This document shows positions 1 to 6,669 of a stretch of 7,232 nucleotides of DNA, in pieces (position 1 is the first letter of the stretch; every line of letters starts with the position of its first letter). The notes below the pieces were generated by a model, which did not search any database, was not told where the DNA came from, and saw nothing but the letters and a program-made list of their open reading frames with translations. This DNA comes from Bacteroidota bacterium (GTDB lineage Bacteria > Bacteroidota > Bacteroidia > Bacteroidales > VadinHA17): contig DAOVLD010000081.1 of assembly GCA_030631445.1 (NCBI GenBank), positions 1-7,232 on the forward strand, given 5' to 3'. The translations under genes and the position numbers were made by a program.

Positions 1-186
1 AATGGGAAATTACGACTGGTTTATGAATGTAACCCTATTGCATTTATTGCCGAACAGGCAGGCGGAAAAGCAACAAATGGTAAACAAAGGATCCTTAAGA
101 TAAAGCCAGACTCCTTCCACCAGCGAACTCCTTTCTATACAGGATCCCGGATGATGGTTGAGAAAGTGGAAGGATTTCTAAAATAG
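1..186 (+). CDS. fbp: Class I fructose-1,6-bisphosphatase, C-terminal fragment (5' part outside window)
   Basis: The gene is open from the first base in frame 1 and ends at TAG 184-186, giving the last 61 residues. The fragment reads [20 protein letters not shown], then [12 protein letters not shown], then a histidine-glutamine-arginine segment ([10 protein letters not shown]) and a VEKVEGFL tail. This matches the C-terminal end of class I FBPases, where the LYECNPMAFLAEQAGG block contributes to the sugar-phosphate and metal site and the HQR segment follows it. The enzyme hydrolyses fructose 1,6-bisphosphate to fructose 6-phosphate in gluconeogenesis, in the cytoplasm. The motif is seen directly; the family match is from memory of the E. 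coli protein. The N-terminal domain and most catalytic residues lie outside the window, so intactness cannot be judged. No obvious terminator follows; mfd starts 77 nt downstream with its own promoter element. Confidence 0.93.
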   Translation, partial: NGKLRLVYECNPIAFIAEQAGGKATNGKQRILKIKPDSFHQRTPFYTGSRMMVEKVEGFLK

Positions 187-240
187 GTATTTAATCACAA
201 CTAAAGTTCCTGACACTATCCTACATTTTCCTTTAATTAC

Positions 241-248
241 TACCTTTG
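241..248 (+). promoter_or_regulatory. Bacteroidota-type -7 promoter element (TACCTTTG) for mfd
   Basis: TACCTTTG fits the Bacteroidota primary sigma factor -7 consensus TAnnTTTG exactly. It lies 15 nt before the mfd ATG at 264, so the transcript would start about 5-8 nt after the element and have a leader of only about 10 nt. A good -33 element (TTTG/TTG) is not visible at the expected 19-21 nt upstream (around 217-222). The promoter is therefore half supported. Its position also decides the mfd start: the alternative TTG codon at 246-248 lies inside the element and would not be transcribed. Confidence 0.6.
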
Positions 249-263
249 CCGCCGTTCAGTAAA

Positions 264-3200
264 ATGTGTCAGGCTTTGGAACTCAAAGACTTTTTAAATA
301 TTTATAAAAACCATCCCAACCTGCAAACGCTTGTTGAATGGACCCGGAAACCGGAAAATCCAAAGATCCGTCTGAAAGGACTTATCGGTTCATCCAAAAG
401 TATGTTCTGCAGCCAATTCCTGAAGCAATCCTCTTCTTCTCACCTATTAATTTTTAATGACAAAGAAGAAGCTGCATATTTCCATAACGACCTGGCAAAT
501 ATTCTTGGAGAGGATAAAGTTTATTTTTTTCCATCGTCTTATAAACGTTCCGTTCTGTATTATCAACCCGATCATTCAAATATTATTCTGAGAACGGAGA
601 TACTGAACGCCATTAGTTCAGGAAAACGAAAGATGATCCTGGTTACTTATCCTGAATCATTGATAGAGAAGGTTGTTACAAGAGAAAAACTCAGGGAAAA
701 AACCTTTATGCTGGAAATTAACCGGGAAATAACAATTGAAGAGGTTGAGGAAACACTTCGGCAATATGATTTCCAACGGGTTGATTTTGTATATGAACCG
801 GGGCAATACTCAATTCGTGGAAGTATTGTTGATATTTTTTCCTTTTCCAACGAACAACCCTTCCGCATCGATTTCTTTGGCAACGAAATTGATTCTATAC
901 GAACGTTTGATGTTGAAAACCAACTGTCCATCCAATCGCTTGAAACAATTCAGGTTGTACCCAATGTTCAGAACCTGCACCCTGAAGAAGTGACAGACTC
1001 ACTTATGAGTTTTCTTCCAAAAGGGATTACTGTCTGGACCCAGGACATGAATTATGCCCGGGAAAAAATGAATGATCTTTTTAAAAAGGTTTCCGAAAAA
1101 GATAATTTTAACAATGAGACTATAAAAAAAATAATTACAGGAAATCATTTATATGAAGAATGCAGTGATCTTACTGTAATTGAATTTGGACATTATTTTA
1201 GCTTTCCACCTGAAAACGAACTTCACTTCCAAACCTCTTCCCAGCCATCATTCAACAAGAATTTCGAGATCCTTTACCGCGACCTTTCAGGTAAAAGGGA
1301 AGAAGGATACCGGAATACTATCCTCTCTGGCAGCCGGAAACAAATTGACCGCCTCGAAGCCATCTTCGCTGATATAAACAGTAACAGGCACTTTAATCCT
1401 CTGCTTATGGTATTGCATGAAGGGTTTATTGATAATGATCTTAAAATTTGTGCCTATACCGATCACCAGATATTTGAACGTTATCATAAATTCCGGCTCA
1501 GAGGAAACTTTACCCGTAGTGAAGCACTTACCGTACGAGAATTAACAGGACTGAAACCCGGCGATTACGTTGTGCATATTGATCATGGTATTGCCCGTTT
1601 CGGCGGACTGGAAAAGGTTGAGGTAAACGGGAAAACCCAGGAGGCACTGAAGCTGGTTTTTAAAGACAATGATATTTTATATGTAAAGATCCACGCTTTG
1701 CATCGTATTTCGAAGTACAGAGGAAAAGAAAACAAACCCCCGAAGATATATAAATTAGGCACTGGAGCGTGGCAAAAATTAAAACAAAGAACAAAGAAAA
1801 AAGTTAAGGATATTGCCAAAGATCTTATTGCCCTGTATGCACAAAGAAAACAGGAGAAAGGATTTGCATTTTCACCCGATTCTTACCTGCAGAAGGAACT
1901 GGAGGCATCGTTTATATATGAGGATACCCCTGATCAGGAAGAAGCGACAACGGCTACTAAGAACGGCATGGAACATATTGTACCCATGGACAGGCTGATA
2001 TGTGGTGATGTGGGATTTGGCAAGACAGAAATTGCTATCCGTGCTTCTTTTAAGGCAGTGGCTGACAGCAAACAGGTTGCTGTCCTCGTCCCAACCACCA
2101 TTCTAGCCCTCCAGCATTACCAGACATTCACCGACAGACTTAAAAACTTCCCATGCACTATTGAGTACCTAACCCGCCTGAAAAAGCCCTCCGACCAGAA
2201 ACGTATCATCAGTGAGCTGCCTGAAGGGAAACCTGATATTATTATCGGTACACATAAGCTGGTAGGCAAGAATATAAAATTCAAAGACCTCGGATTGCTG
2301 ATCATTGATGAGGAGCAGAAATTCGGTGTGGCAATTAAGGAAAAACTTAAAAGCCTTAAAACAAATGTTGATACTCTTACCTTAACTGCCACTCCTATCC
2401 CGCGAACCTTACAATTCTCATTAATGGGAGCACGTGACCTCTCCATTATCAACACACCACCACCAAACAGGCATCCCATTATCACTGAACTGCATGGTTT
2501 TAATGAAGAGATAATTAAAGAGGGAATTAATTATGAAGTAAGCCGGAACGGACAGGTATTTTTCATTCATAACCGTATAGATAATATTAGAAAAATAGAA
2601 GCTATGATCAACCGTATTTGTCCCAAAGTAAAAACCGCGGTGGTTCACGGCCAAATGGAAGGGCGTCAGTTGGAAAACGTAATGCTCGATTTTATCCATG
2701 GAGATTACGATGTTTTAATAGCAACTACCATTATTGAGTCTGGTCTGGACATACCGAATGCAAATACAATATTTATTAATAATGCAAATAATTTCGGGTT
2801 AAGCGACCTGCATCAATTGCGCGGACGGGTTGGGCGATCGAATAAAAAAGCATTTTGTTACCTGCTTGCCCCTCCTCTTTCAGTTGTCACTCCAGAAGCG
2901 CGCCGACGATTAAAAGCAATTGAAGAATTCTCGGAGTTGGGCAGCGGTTTCAATATTGCCATGCAGGATCTGGATATCCGCGGAGCAGGAAATCTTCTGG
3001 GAGCGGAACAAAGTGGTTTTATTGCCGATATCGGGTTTGAAATATATCACCGGATACTGGATGAAGCGATTAATGAATTGAAAGAAACCGATTTTATAGA
3101 TCTGTTTGAAAAAGAAAAGAGTCAGGAAAGCGGGAAAGTTACAGAAACAATAAAAGAAAAGTTCGTTAAAGACTGCCACATTGATACCGACCTGGAAATT

Positions 3201-3617
3201 ATGTACCCTGATGATTATATCCCGAACATAGCAGAGAGGATCAGGTTATACCGTGAATTGAATAATATAAACAGCGAACAGAATCTGGAGCAGTTTGAAA
3301 ACACACTGAAGGACAGGTTTGGCTCACTGCCTGAACCTGCTGTTGAATTGCTAAACATTGTCAGACTAAGATGGCTGGCTGAAGAACTTGGTTTTGAAAA
3401 GATATTCCTTCAGAATAAAAAGATGGTGATCCATTTTATTTCCGATCCGGAATCCCCGTATTTCAAATCACCTCTATTCATGAATATTTTACAATTTGTC
3501 CAGAATAACCCGCGGCAGTTTATAATGAAAGAAAAGATTGATAAGCTGACACTTACAGTCCCGCAAGCAATCAATATCCGCCAGGCTATTGATCTTTTAG
3601 AGCAGATTATTAAATAG
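264..3617 (+). CDS. mfd: Transcription-repair coupling factor Mfd (superfamily 2 DNA translocase)
   Basis: Mfd removes RNA polymerase stalled at DNA lesions by ATP-driven translocation and recruits UvrA. This copy has 1117 residues, a usual Bacteroidota length. Domains in order: a UvrB-like D1a/D2/D1b module, with degenerate P-loop GSSKS at 42-46 and YEPGQYSIRG at 177-186; Arg185, Arg201 and Phe205 have the same spacing as the UvrA-contact residues R165, R181 and F185 of E. coli Mfd. The CarD-like RNA polymerase-interacting domain starts at LKPGDYVVHIDHG (430) and runs to about 490. The translocase follows, with Walker A GDVGFGKTE 581-589, motif II DEEQ 682-685, TATPIPRT after it, and motif VI QLRGRVGR 851-858. 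The translocation (TRG) motif is LDIRGAGN 903-910, and the autoinhibitory D7 domain runs from about 973. ATG 264 is chosen because the in-frame TTG at 246 lies inside the promoter. No frameshift is seen. Its TAG lies within the left end of a palindromic repeat. Confidence 0.97.
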   Translation: MCQALELKDFLNIYKNHPNLQTLVEWTRKPENPKIRLKGLIGSSKSMFCSQFLKQSSSSHLLIFNDKEEAAYFHNDLANILGEDKVYFFPSSYKRSVLYYQPDHSNIILRTEILNAISSGKRKMILVTYPESLIEKVVTREKLREKTFMLEINREITIEEVEETLRQYDFQRVDFVYEPGQYSIRGSIVDIFSFSNEQPFRIDFFGNEIDSIRTFDVENQLSIQSLETIQVVPNVQNLHPEEVTDSLMSFLPKGITVWTQDMNYAREKMNDLFKKVSEKDNFNNETIKKIITGNHLYEECSDLTVIEFGHYFSFPPENELHFQTSSQPSFNKNFEILYRDLSGKREEGYRNTILSGSRKQIDRLEAIFADINSNRHFNPLLMVLHEGFIDNDLKICAYTDHQIFERYHKFRLRGNFTRSEALTVRELTGLKPGDYVVHIDHGIARFGGLEKVEVNGKTQEALKLVFKDNDILYVKIHALHRISKYRGKENKPPKIYKLGTGAWQKLKQRTKKKVKDIAKDLIALYAQRKQEKGFAFSPDSYLQKELEASFIYEDTPDQEEATTATKNGMEHIVPMDRLICGDVGFGKTEIAIRASFKAVADSKQVAVLVPTTILALQHYQTFTDRLKNFPCTIEYLTRLKKPSDQKRIISELPEGKPDIIIGTHKLVGKNIKFKDLGLLIIDEEQKFGVAIKEKLKSLKTNVDTLTLTATPIPRTLQFSLMGARDLSIINTPPPNRHPIITELHGFNEEIIKEGINYEVSRNGQVFFIHNRIDNIRKIEAMINRICPKVKTAVVHGQMEGRQLENVMLDFIHGDYDVLIATTIIESGLDIPNANTIFINNANNFGLSDLHQLRGRVGRSNKKAFCYLLAPPLSVVTPEARRRLKAIEEFSELGSGFNIAMQDLDIRGAGNLLGAEQSGFIADIGFEIYHRILDEAINELKETDFIDLFEKEKSQESGKVTETIKEKFVKDCHIDTDLEIMYPDDYIPNIAERIRLYRELNNINSEQNLEQFENTLKDRFGSLPEPAVELLNIVRLRWLAEELGFEKIFLQNKKMVIHFISDPESPYFKSPLFMNILQFVQNNPRQFIMKEKIDKLTLTVPQAINIRQAIDLLEQIIK

Positions 3618-3618
3618 A

Positions 3619-3658
3619 ACACTGATTTACACTGATTTACACTGATTTACACTGATTT
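3619..3658. repeat. Four perfect tandem copies of the 10-bp unit ACACTGATTT
   Basis: Copies occupy 3619-3628, 3629-3638, 3639-3648 and 3649-3658 with no mismatch, starting 2 nt after the mfd stop codon. The last copy is followed by AT where a further copy would have AC. The right arm of the surrounding palindrome has only one clear counterpart (ATATCAGTGT, 3839-3848), so the left arm appears to have expanded, probably by slippage. A 10-bp period keeps each unit on roughly the same helical face. Whether a protein binds it is unknown. Confidence 0.9.
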
Positions 3659-3708
3659 ATACTTGTGTTGCAGTACTGTAGTGATGCTGTGATACAGCGT
3701 TGAAGTGG

Positions 3709-3811
3709 AAGCGGTCAGACCGGTGGGATAAGGAATATTGCATATCTGAAATTCCGGAGATATGTAGAAGCAAAATGCTGAAGTAATTTAAAACCGGTCA
3801 GACCGCTTTTT
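3709..3811 (+). terminator. Possible mfd transcription terminator (long stem followed by TTTTT)
   Basis: AAGCGGTCAGACCGGT (3709-3724) can pair with ACCGGTCAGACCGCTT (3793-3808) over 16 bp with one A-A mismatch (3717 against 3800). TTTTT at 3807-3811 begins at the end of the right arm. The 68-nt loop contains its own 7-bp hairpin (CATATCT 3741-3747, AGATATG 3758-3764). This fits an intrinsic terminator built from repeat sequence, about 190 nt after the mfd stop. The loop is unusually long and each arm is also self-complementary, so other folds compete. Confidence 0.35.
3712..3805. repeat. Two copies of the 11-bp palindrome CGGTCAGACCG, 83 bp apart
   Basis: CGGTCAGACCG occurs at 3712-3722 and at 3795-3805. 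Each copy is symmetric around its central A (CGGTC/GACCG). The pair can therefore be read as a perfect direct repeat or as an inverted repeat with one mismatch, extending to GCGGTCAGACCGGT and ACCGGTCAGACCGC. Symmetric half-sites of this kind could be a protein-binding site, but here they are most simply the conserved stem of the surrounding palindromic element. Confidence 0.85.
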
Positions 3812-3851
3812 ATCCTTATTATCCGTGATTATCTGCAATATCAGTGTCATC

Positions 3852-3874
3852 CCTGCCCGTTCCGTTCAGGCGGG
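3852..3874. repeat. Small GC-rich hairpin apparently inserted in the right arm of the palindromic element
   Basis: The GC-rich stretch 3852-3874 separates CATC (3848-3851) from CGTGTTCC (3875-3882). Removing it would join them as CATCCGTGTTCC, which continues the repeat style of the rest of the arm. GCCCG (3855-3859) and CGGGC (3871-3875) form a 5-bp stem with an 11-nt loop. The simplest reading is a small hairpin sequence nested in the larger repeat. This is inferred from one copy only. Confidence 0.35.
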
Positions 3875-3937
3875 CGTGTTCCATTTAACCTATGTGCATG
3901 TAAGTAAATAGCAACTTGAATTAATTACTTTTTTTTA

Positions 3938-3970
3938 TTTTTGAAAAAGAATTAAAAAATGACATCTTTG
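3938..3970 (+). promoter_or_regulatory. Bacteroidota-type promoter for the barrel-TPR-lptC operon
   Basis: A -33 element TTTTTG (3938-3943) and a -7 element CATCTTTG (3963-3970, 7 of 8 to TAnnTTTG) are separated by 19 nt, the spacing usual for the Bacteroidota primary sigma factor. Transcription would start near 3975-3978, leaving a leader of about 40-45 nt. Both elements and the spacing are read directly from the sequence. Placed after the repeat element, this promoter would let the operon be transcribed independently of mfd. Confidence 0.6.
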
Positions 3971-4018
3971 TGGTCTCAAATCTGAATTTTGGGGATTTAC
4001 TGAGTAGCTGAAAATTCA

Positions 4019-5308
4019 ATGTTAAGAAAAGTACAATATCTGTTCATTATATTTATTTTTCTGCCGTACCTGGCTGCAGGTCAAACTGAAAACAATTCAC
4101 CATATTCCCGTTTTGGAATTGGAGACATTGCACATCACAGTTTTGGTAAAAACAGGGCACTTGGCGGGATGTCATTTGGATTAAGAGATCCGAATGCAAT
4201 TGTAATAGCAAATCCTGCTTCACTAAGTGCCAGGGATACAATGTCATTCCTTTTTGAATTCGGGGTTATTGGTAAAAGCACCGAGCTTAGTTCAGGGGAT
4301 TTGACCGATAAGTTTGATGACATAAATTTTAACCATTTGGCTATTGCCTTTCCAATAACCAAAAGGATAGGAACAAGTATAGGAATTATTCCATACAGTA
4401 ACCAGAATTATAACATCATTAGTACCATAAGAGAAGGAGATTTATTATATAATCCGGCTACCGGAGATTTGGATTGCAAGTATATTGGAACAGGAGGAAT
4501 CAATCAGTTTTTCATTGGTAACGCGCTGAAGTTGAACAAAAACCTCTCTTTGGGTTTCAATTTTTCATATCTTTTCGGTACATTAGAGCGCATAAGAACC
4601 TTGTCATTTGTCGACCGGTATGATTTTTATAACTCTAAATACAGTGACAAAACAATAATAGGTGATATAAAATTTGATTGGGGTTTACAATACACAGCTA
4701 ATTTTAAACACGATCTGGAATTAACCGTGGGAGCAATTTTCAGTAGTAATACAAGGCTATCAGCCAAACAGGAGGTATTGCAGGAGAACATTGTTTATTC
4801 GGTCGATCCTGGTATTTATATTGACACTGTCCAGAATTATTCTAATGATAACGGGCATATTTTCCTTCCGGGCAAGATTGGTGCCGGTTTTACATTCAAA
4901 AAGAGTGATAAGCTGATGATCGGCGCTGATTATTACTCTCAAAACTGGTCTGATGCAAAATTCTTTGGAAAATCTGATTCTCTTCAAAACACCAATACTA
5001 TCCGTGGTGGAATTGAATTTGTACCAAATAGCCGTGATTTACGTAACTATTTGAATTCTATACATTATCGTATTGGCGGACATTACTCTAATACTTATAT
5101 TCAGCTAAATAGAGAACAATTAACTGACTTTGGCATAAGTTTTGGATTAGGATTACCGTTGAGAGGTTCAAAATCAATATTTAATATTGCTTTTGAACTG
5201 GGACAAAGAGGAACACTGGAAAAAAATTTGATTAAAGAAAAATATGGTATTTTAAGTTTTAGTTTAACTTTGTATGATTTTTGGTTCTTAAAACCAAAAT
5301 TTGATTAA
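4019..5308 (+). CDS. Outer-membrane beta-barrel protein, FadL/PorV-like
   Basis: The protein has 429 residues. A signal peptide covers about residues 1-21: Lys/Arg near the start, a hydrophobic core rich in Ile and Phe, and a likely cut at AAG|Q (21/22). The mature protein begins with SPYSRFGIGD (27-36), followed by a glycine-rich stretch and the segment GLRDPNAIVIANPAS (54-68). The D...NPAS signature recalls FadL/TodX and PorV barrels (DxxxxxxNPA). The rest alternates polar and hydrophobic residues as in beta strands, and the chain ends with an aromatic strand (FSLTLYDFWF) plus a short KPKFD tail, as in many Bacteroidota outer-membrane proteins. No ligand can be named. It is the first gene of an operon, 13 nt before the TPR gene and behind its own promoter. 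Barrel location is well supported; transport of lipid or hydrophobic solutes is only a guess. It could also be a structural partner of the downstream envelope proteins. Confidence 0.8.
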   Translation: MLRKVQYLFIIFIFLPYLAAGQTENNSPYSRFGIGDIAHHSFGKNRALGGMSFGLRDPNAIVIANPASLSARDTMSFLFEFGVIGKSTELSSGDLTDKFDDINFNHLAIAFPITKRIGTSIGIIPYSNQNYNIISTIREGDLLYNPATGDLDCKYIGTGGINQFFIGNALKLNKNLSLGFNFSYLFGTLERIRTLSFVDRYDFYNSKYSDKTIIGDIKFDWGLQYTANFKHDLELTVGAIFSSNTRLSAKQEVLQENIVYSVDPGIYIDTVQNYSNDNGHIFLPGKIGAGFTFKKSDKLMIGADYYSQNWSDAKFFGKSDSLQNTNTIRGGIEFVPNSRDLRNYLNSIHYRIGGHYSNTYIQLNREQLTDFGISFGLGLPLRGSKSIFNIAFELGQRGTLEKNLIKEKYGILSFSLTLYDFWFLKPKFD

Positions 5309-5321
5309 AAAACTTTACAAA

Positions 5322-6662
5322 ATGAAAACAACAGCCACAAAATTTCTATTAACCATTTTAATTGTAACAGGATCAATTTCTGCCTTCGGACAAAAGGGCG
5401 TTGAGGATGGATCGAAGTTTGGTAAAGGAGAAGACAGTATAAGATGTGTTAGAAATCTATCATTATATGCTGAATATTATCGTCAAAAAAGCTACGATGA
5501 TGCTTTACCTTACTGGCGAATAGTTTTTGATGAATGTCCAAAAGCTTATTTCAACCTGTATATTCATGGAAATAAAATGTATGAATTACTTGCTAAAAAA
5601 GCTGATAATGAAGAACAAAAATTTGCTTACCTGGACACTATGATGTTGATTTATGACCAAAGAATAAAATATTTCAGACAAGAAGGAAAAGTATTGGGAC
5701 GAAAAGGGATTGACTGGCTGAAGATGAGAACAGGAACTGTTGAAGATATCAAAACAGGGTATGATTATATTAAACAGTCTGTTGATATGCAAAAGAACAA
5801 GTCTGAAAATGCAGTACTTGCCTTGTTTATGACAGCTTCCGGTACTTTATTCAAAAACGGTGAATTATCGCAGGATAATATGATTCAAAATTATGCAACA
5901 GCAAGCCAGATTGCGGAGTATAAAATAAGTACAAAGCCGGAAAATACCGAATACCAGAAATTGAAAGAGAGCATTGATGTAATTTTCTCGCAAAGTGGAG
6001 CAGCAACCTGCGAAGCGTTAATTAAACTTTTTCAGCCAAAATATGATCAGAACCCGGAGGATAAAGAACTTCTGACTAAAATTATTATCTTTCTTGCAGG
6101 TACTGGTTGTAAAGACTCTGATCTTTATTTCAATGCCAGCACTTCATTTCATAAAATCGAACCCAGCGCCAAATCAGCTTACTTTCTTGCTGAAATGAAT
6201 GTTGACCGGGCTAATTATGAAAAGGCTGCTGTACTATATAAGCAAGCCATTGAACTTGAAACTGATTCAAAAGAAAAAGCAAGATACTATATGAAGCTTG
6301 GCGATATAACTTATCATAAATTAGGCAGCAATTCTCTTGCCAGAACATTTGCAAGAAAAGCAGCTGAACTGGACCCGGAGTCAGGACATCCATACCTGCT
6401 TATTGGCGCAATATATGCTGATAGTGAACCATGTGGTGATGACGATATTGCAAAAAAAGCGCTTTACTGGATTGCCGTTGATAATTTTGCGAAAGCTAAG
6501 CGGGTTGATAATGAACTTGCTGAAATTGCAAACAAAAGTATAGTTGCATATTCACAACATTTCCCCGATACCGAAACCATATTTTTTCATGGATTGAAAG
6601 AAGGCGATCGCTATACAGTGGGTTGCTGGATCAATGAAACAACTACTGTCAGAACAAGATAA
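5322..6662 (+). CDS. Secreted tetratricopeptide-repeat (TPR) protein
   Basis: The protein has 446 residues. A signal peptide spans about residues 1-23, with a likely cut at AFG|Q (23/24), so it should act in the periplasm or at the outer membrane; no lipobox cysteine is present. An N-terminal helical repeat lies at about 45-85 (YAEYYRQKSYDDALPYW...FDECP). The clearest TPRs are in the C-terminal third, at about 285-318 (ANYEKAAVLYKQAIEL), 319-355 (YYMKLGDITYHKLGS, then ARKAAELDPE) and a less regular one at 356-405. The end, VGCWINETTTVRTR, is a conserved-looking tail. ATG 5322 is preferred over the in-frame TTG at 5301, which overlaps the preceding gene and would put extra residues before the signal peptide; an A-rich leader precedes 5322. 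TPRs are protein-binding scaffolds, so partners may be the neighbouring barrel and LptC. No enzyme function is visible, and no established gene name is known to me. Confidence 0.88.
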   Translation: MKTTATKFLLTILIVTGSISAFGQKGVEDGSKFGKGEDSIRCVRNLSLYAEYYRQKSYDDALPYWRIVFDECPKAYFNLYIHGNKMYELLAKKADNEEQKFAYLDTMMLIYDQRIKYFRQEGKVLGRKGIDWLKMRTGTVEDIKTGYDYIKQSVDMQKNKSENAVLALFMTASGTLFKNGELSQDNMIQNYATASQIAEYKISTKPENTEYQKLKESIDVIFSQSGAATCEALIKLFQPKYDQNPEDKELLTKIIIFLAGTGCKDSDLYFNASTSFHKIEPSAKSAYFLAEMNVDRANYEKAAVLYKQAIELETDSKEKARYYMKLGDITYHKLGSNSLARTFARKAAELDPESGHPYLLIGAIYADSEPCGDDDIAKKALYWIAVDNFAKAKRVDNELAEIANKSIVAYSQHFPDTETIFFHGLKEGDRYTVGCWINETTTVRTR

Positions 6663-6669
6663 GAAACAC

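Larger units (their letters stand above)
3610..3888. repeat. Imperfect palindromic (MITE/REP-like) intergenic element with 13-bp terminal inverted repeats
   Basis: The ends TTAAATAGAACAC (3610-3622) and GTGTTCCATTTAA (3876-3888) are reverse complements at 12 of 13 positions. Further arms inside share nearly the same centre (about 3750-3758): ACACTGATTT (3649-3658) against ATATCAGTGT (3839-3848), TTGCAG (3668-3673) against CTGCAA (3833-3838), GCGGTCAGACCGGT (3711-3724) against its near complement at 3793-3806, and a perfect 7-bp hairpin at 3741-3764. Nested, co-centred arms mean the region can form one large hairpin or cruciform. No open reading frame of note lies inside, so any mobility would depend on a transposase encoded elsewhere. 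The GAACACnGATT/AATCnGTGTTC style of the ends resembles dispersed intergenic repeats I recall from Bacteroidota genomes, but copy number cannot be tested here. Both ends show TTAA, which could be a target duplication or simply part of the repeat. Confidence 0.6.
3618..4018. other. Non-coding gap of 401 nt between mfd and the envelope operon
   Basis: No convincing open frame or RNA gene is seen on either strand. Bases 3618-3888 belong to the palindromic repeat element. Bases 3889-4018 are AT-rich: a run of eight T (3929-3936), then the promoter of the next operon (3938-3970), then a leader of roughly 40-45 nt before the ATG at 4019. The AT-rich stretch just upstream of the -33 element could act as an UP-like region. 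Confidence 0.75.

Noticed and set aside
246..263. TTG start for mfd six codons upstream of the ATG
   Set aside because: The codon lies inside the TAnnTTTG promoter element, so it would not be in the mRNA made from that promoter; ATG 264 is simpler.
2307..2318. DEEQ in place of the usual DEEH in Mfd motif II, as a possible inactivating change
   Set aside because: The acidic catalytic pair is intact, all other helicase motifs are present, and I recall DEEQ in other Bacteroidota Mfd proteins, so it looks like a lineage feature.
2117..2699. Antisense open frames of 122 and 92 codons within mfd
   Set aside because: They lie opposite a strongly conserved helicase region, overlap one another and resemble no protein I know; they are shadows of the mfd reading frame.
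3619..3658. CRISPR-like array
   Set aside because: The units are 10 bp with no spacers between them and there are no cas genes; it is a simple tandem repeat.
3610..3888. Complete insertion sequence using TTAA target sites
   Set aside because: TTAA at both ends is part of the inverted repeat and is palindromic, so it is weak evidence for target duplication; no transposase is encoded.
5301..5321. TTG start for the TPR protein, overlapping the end of the barrel gene
   Set aside because: It would add seven residues before a signal peptide that is already complete from ATG 5322, which has an A-rich leader.
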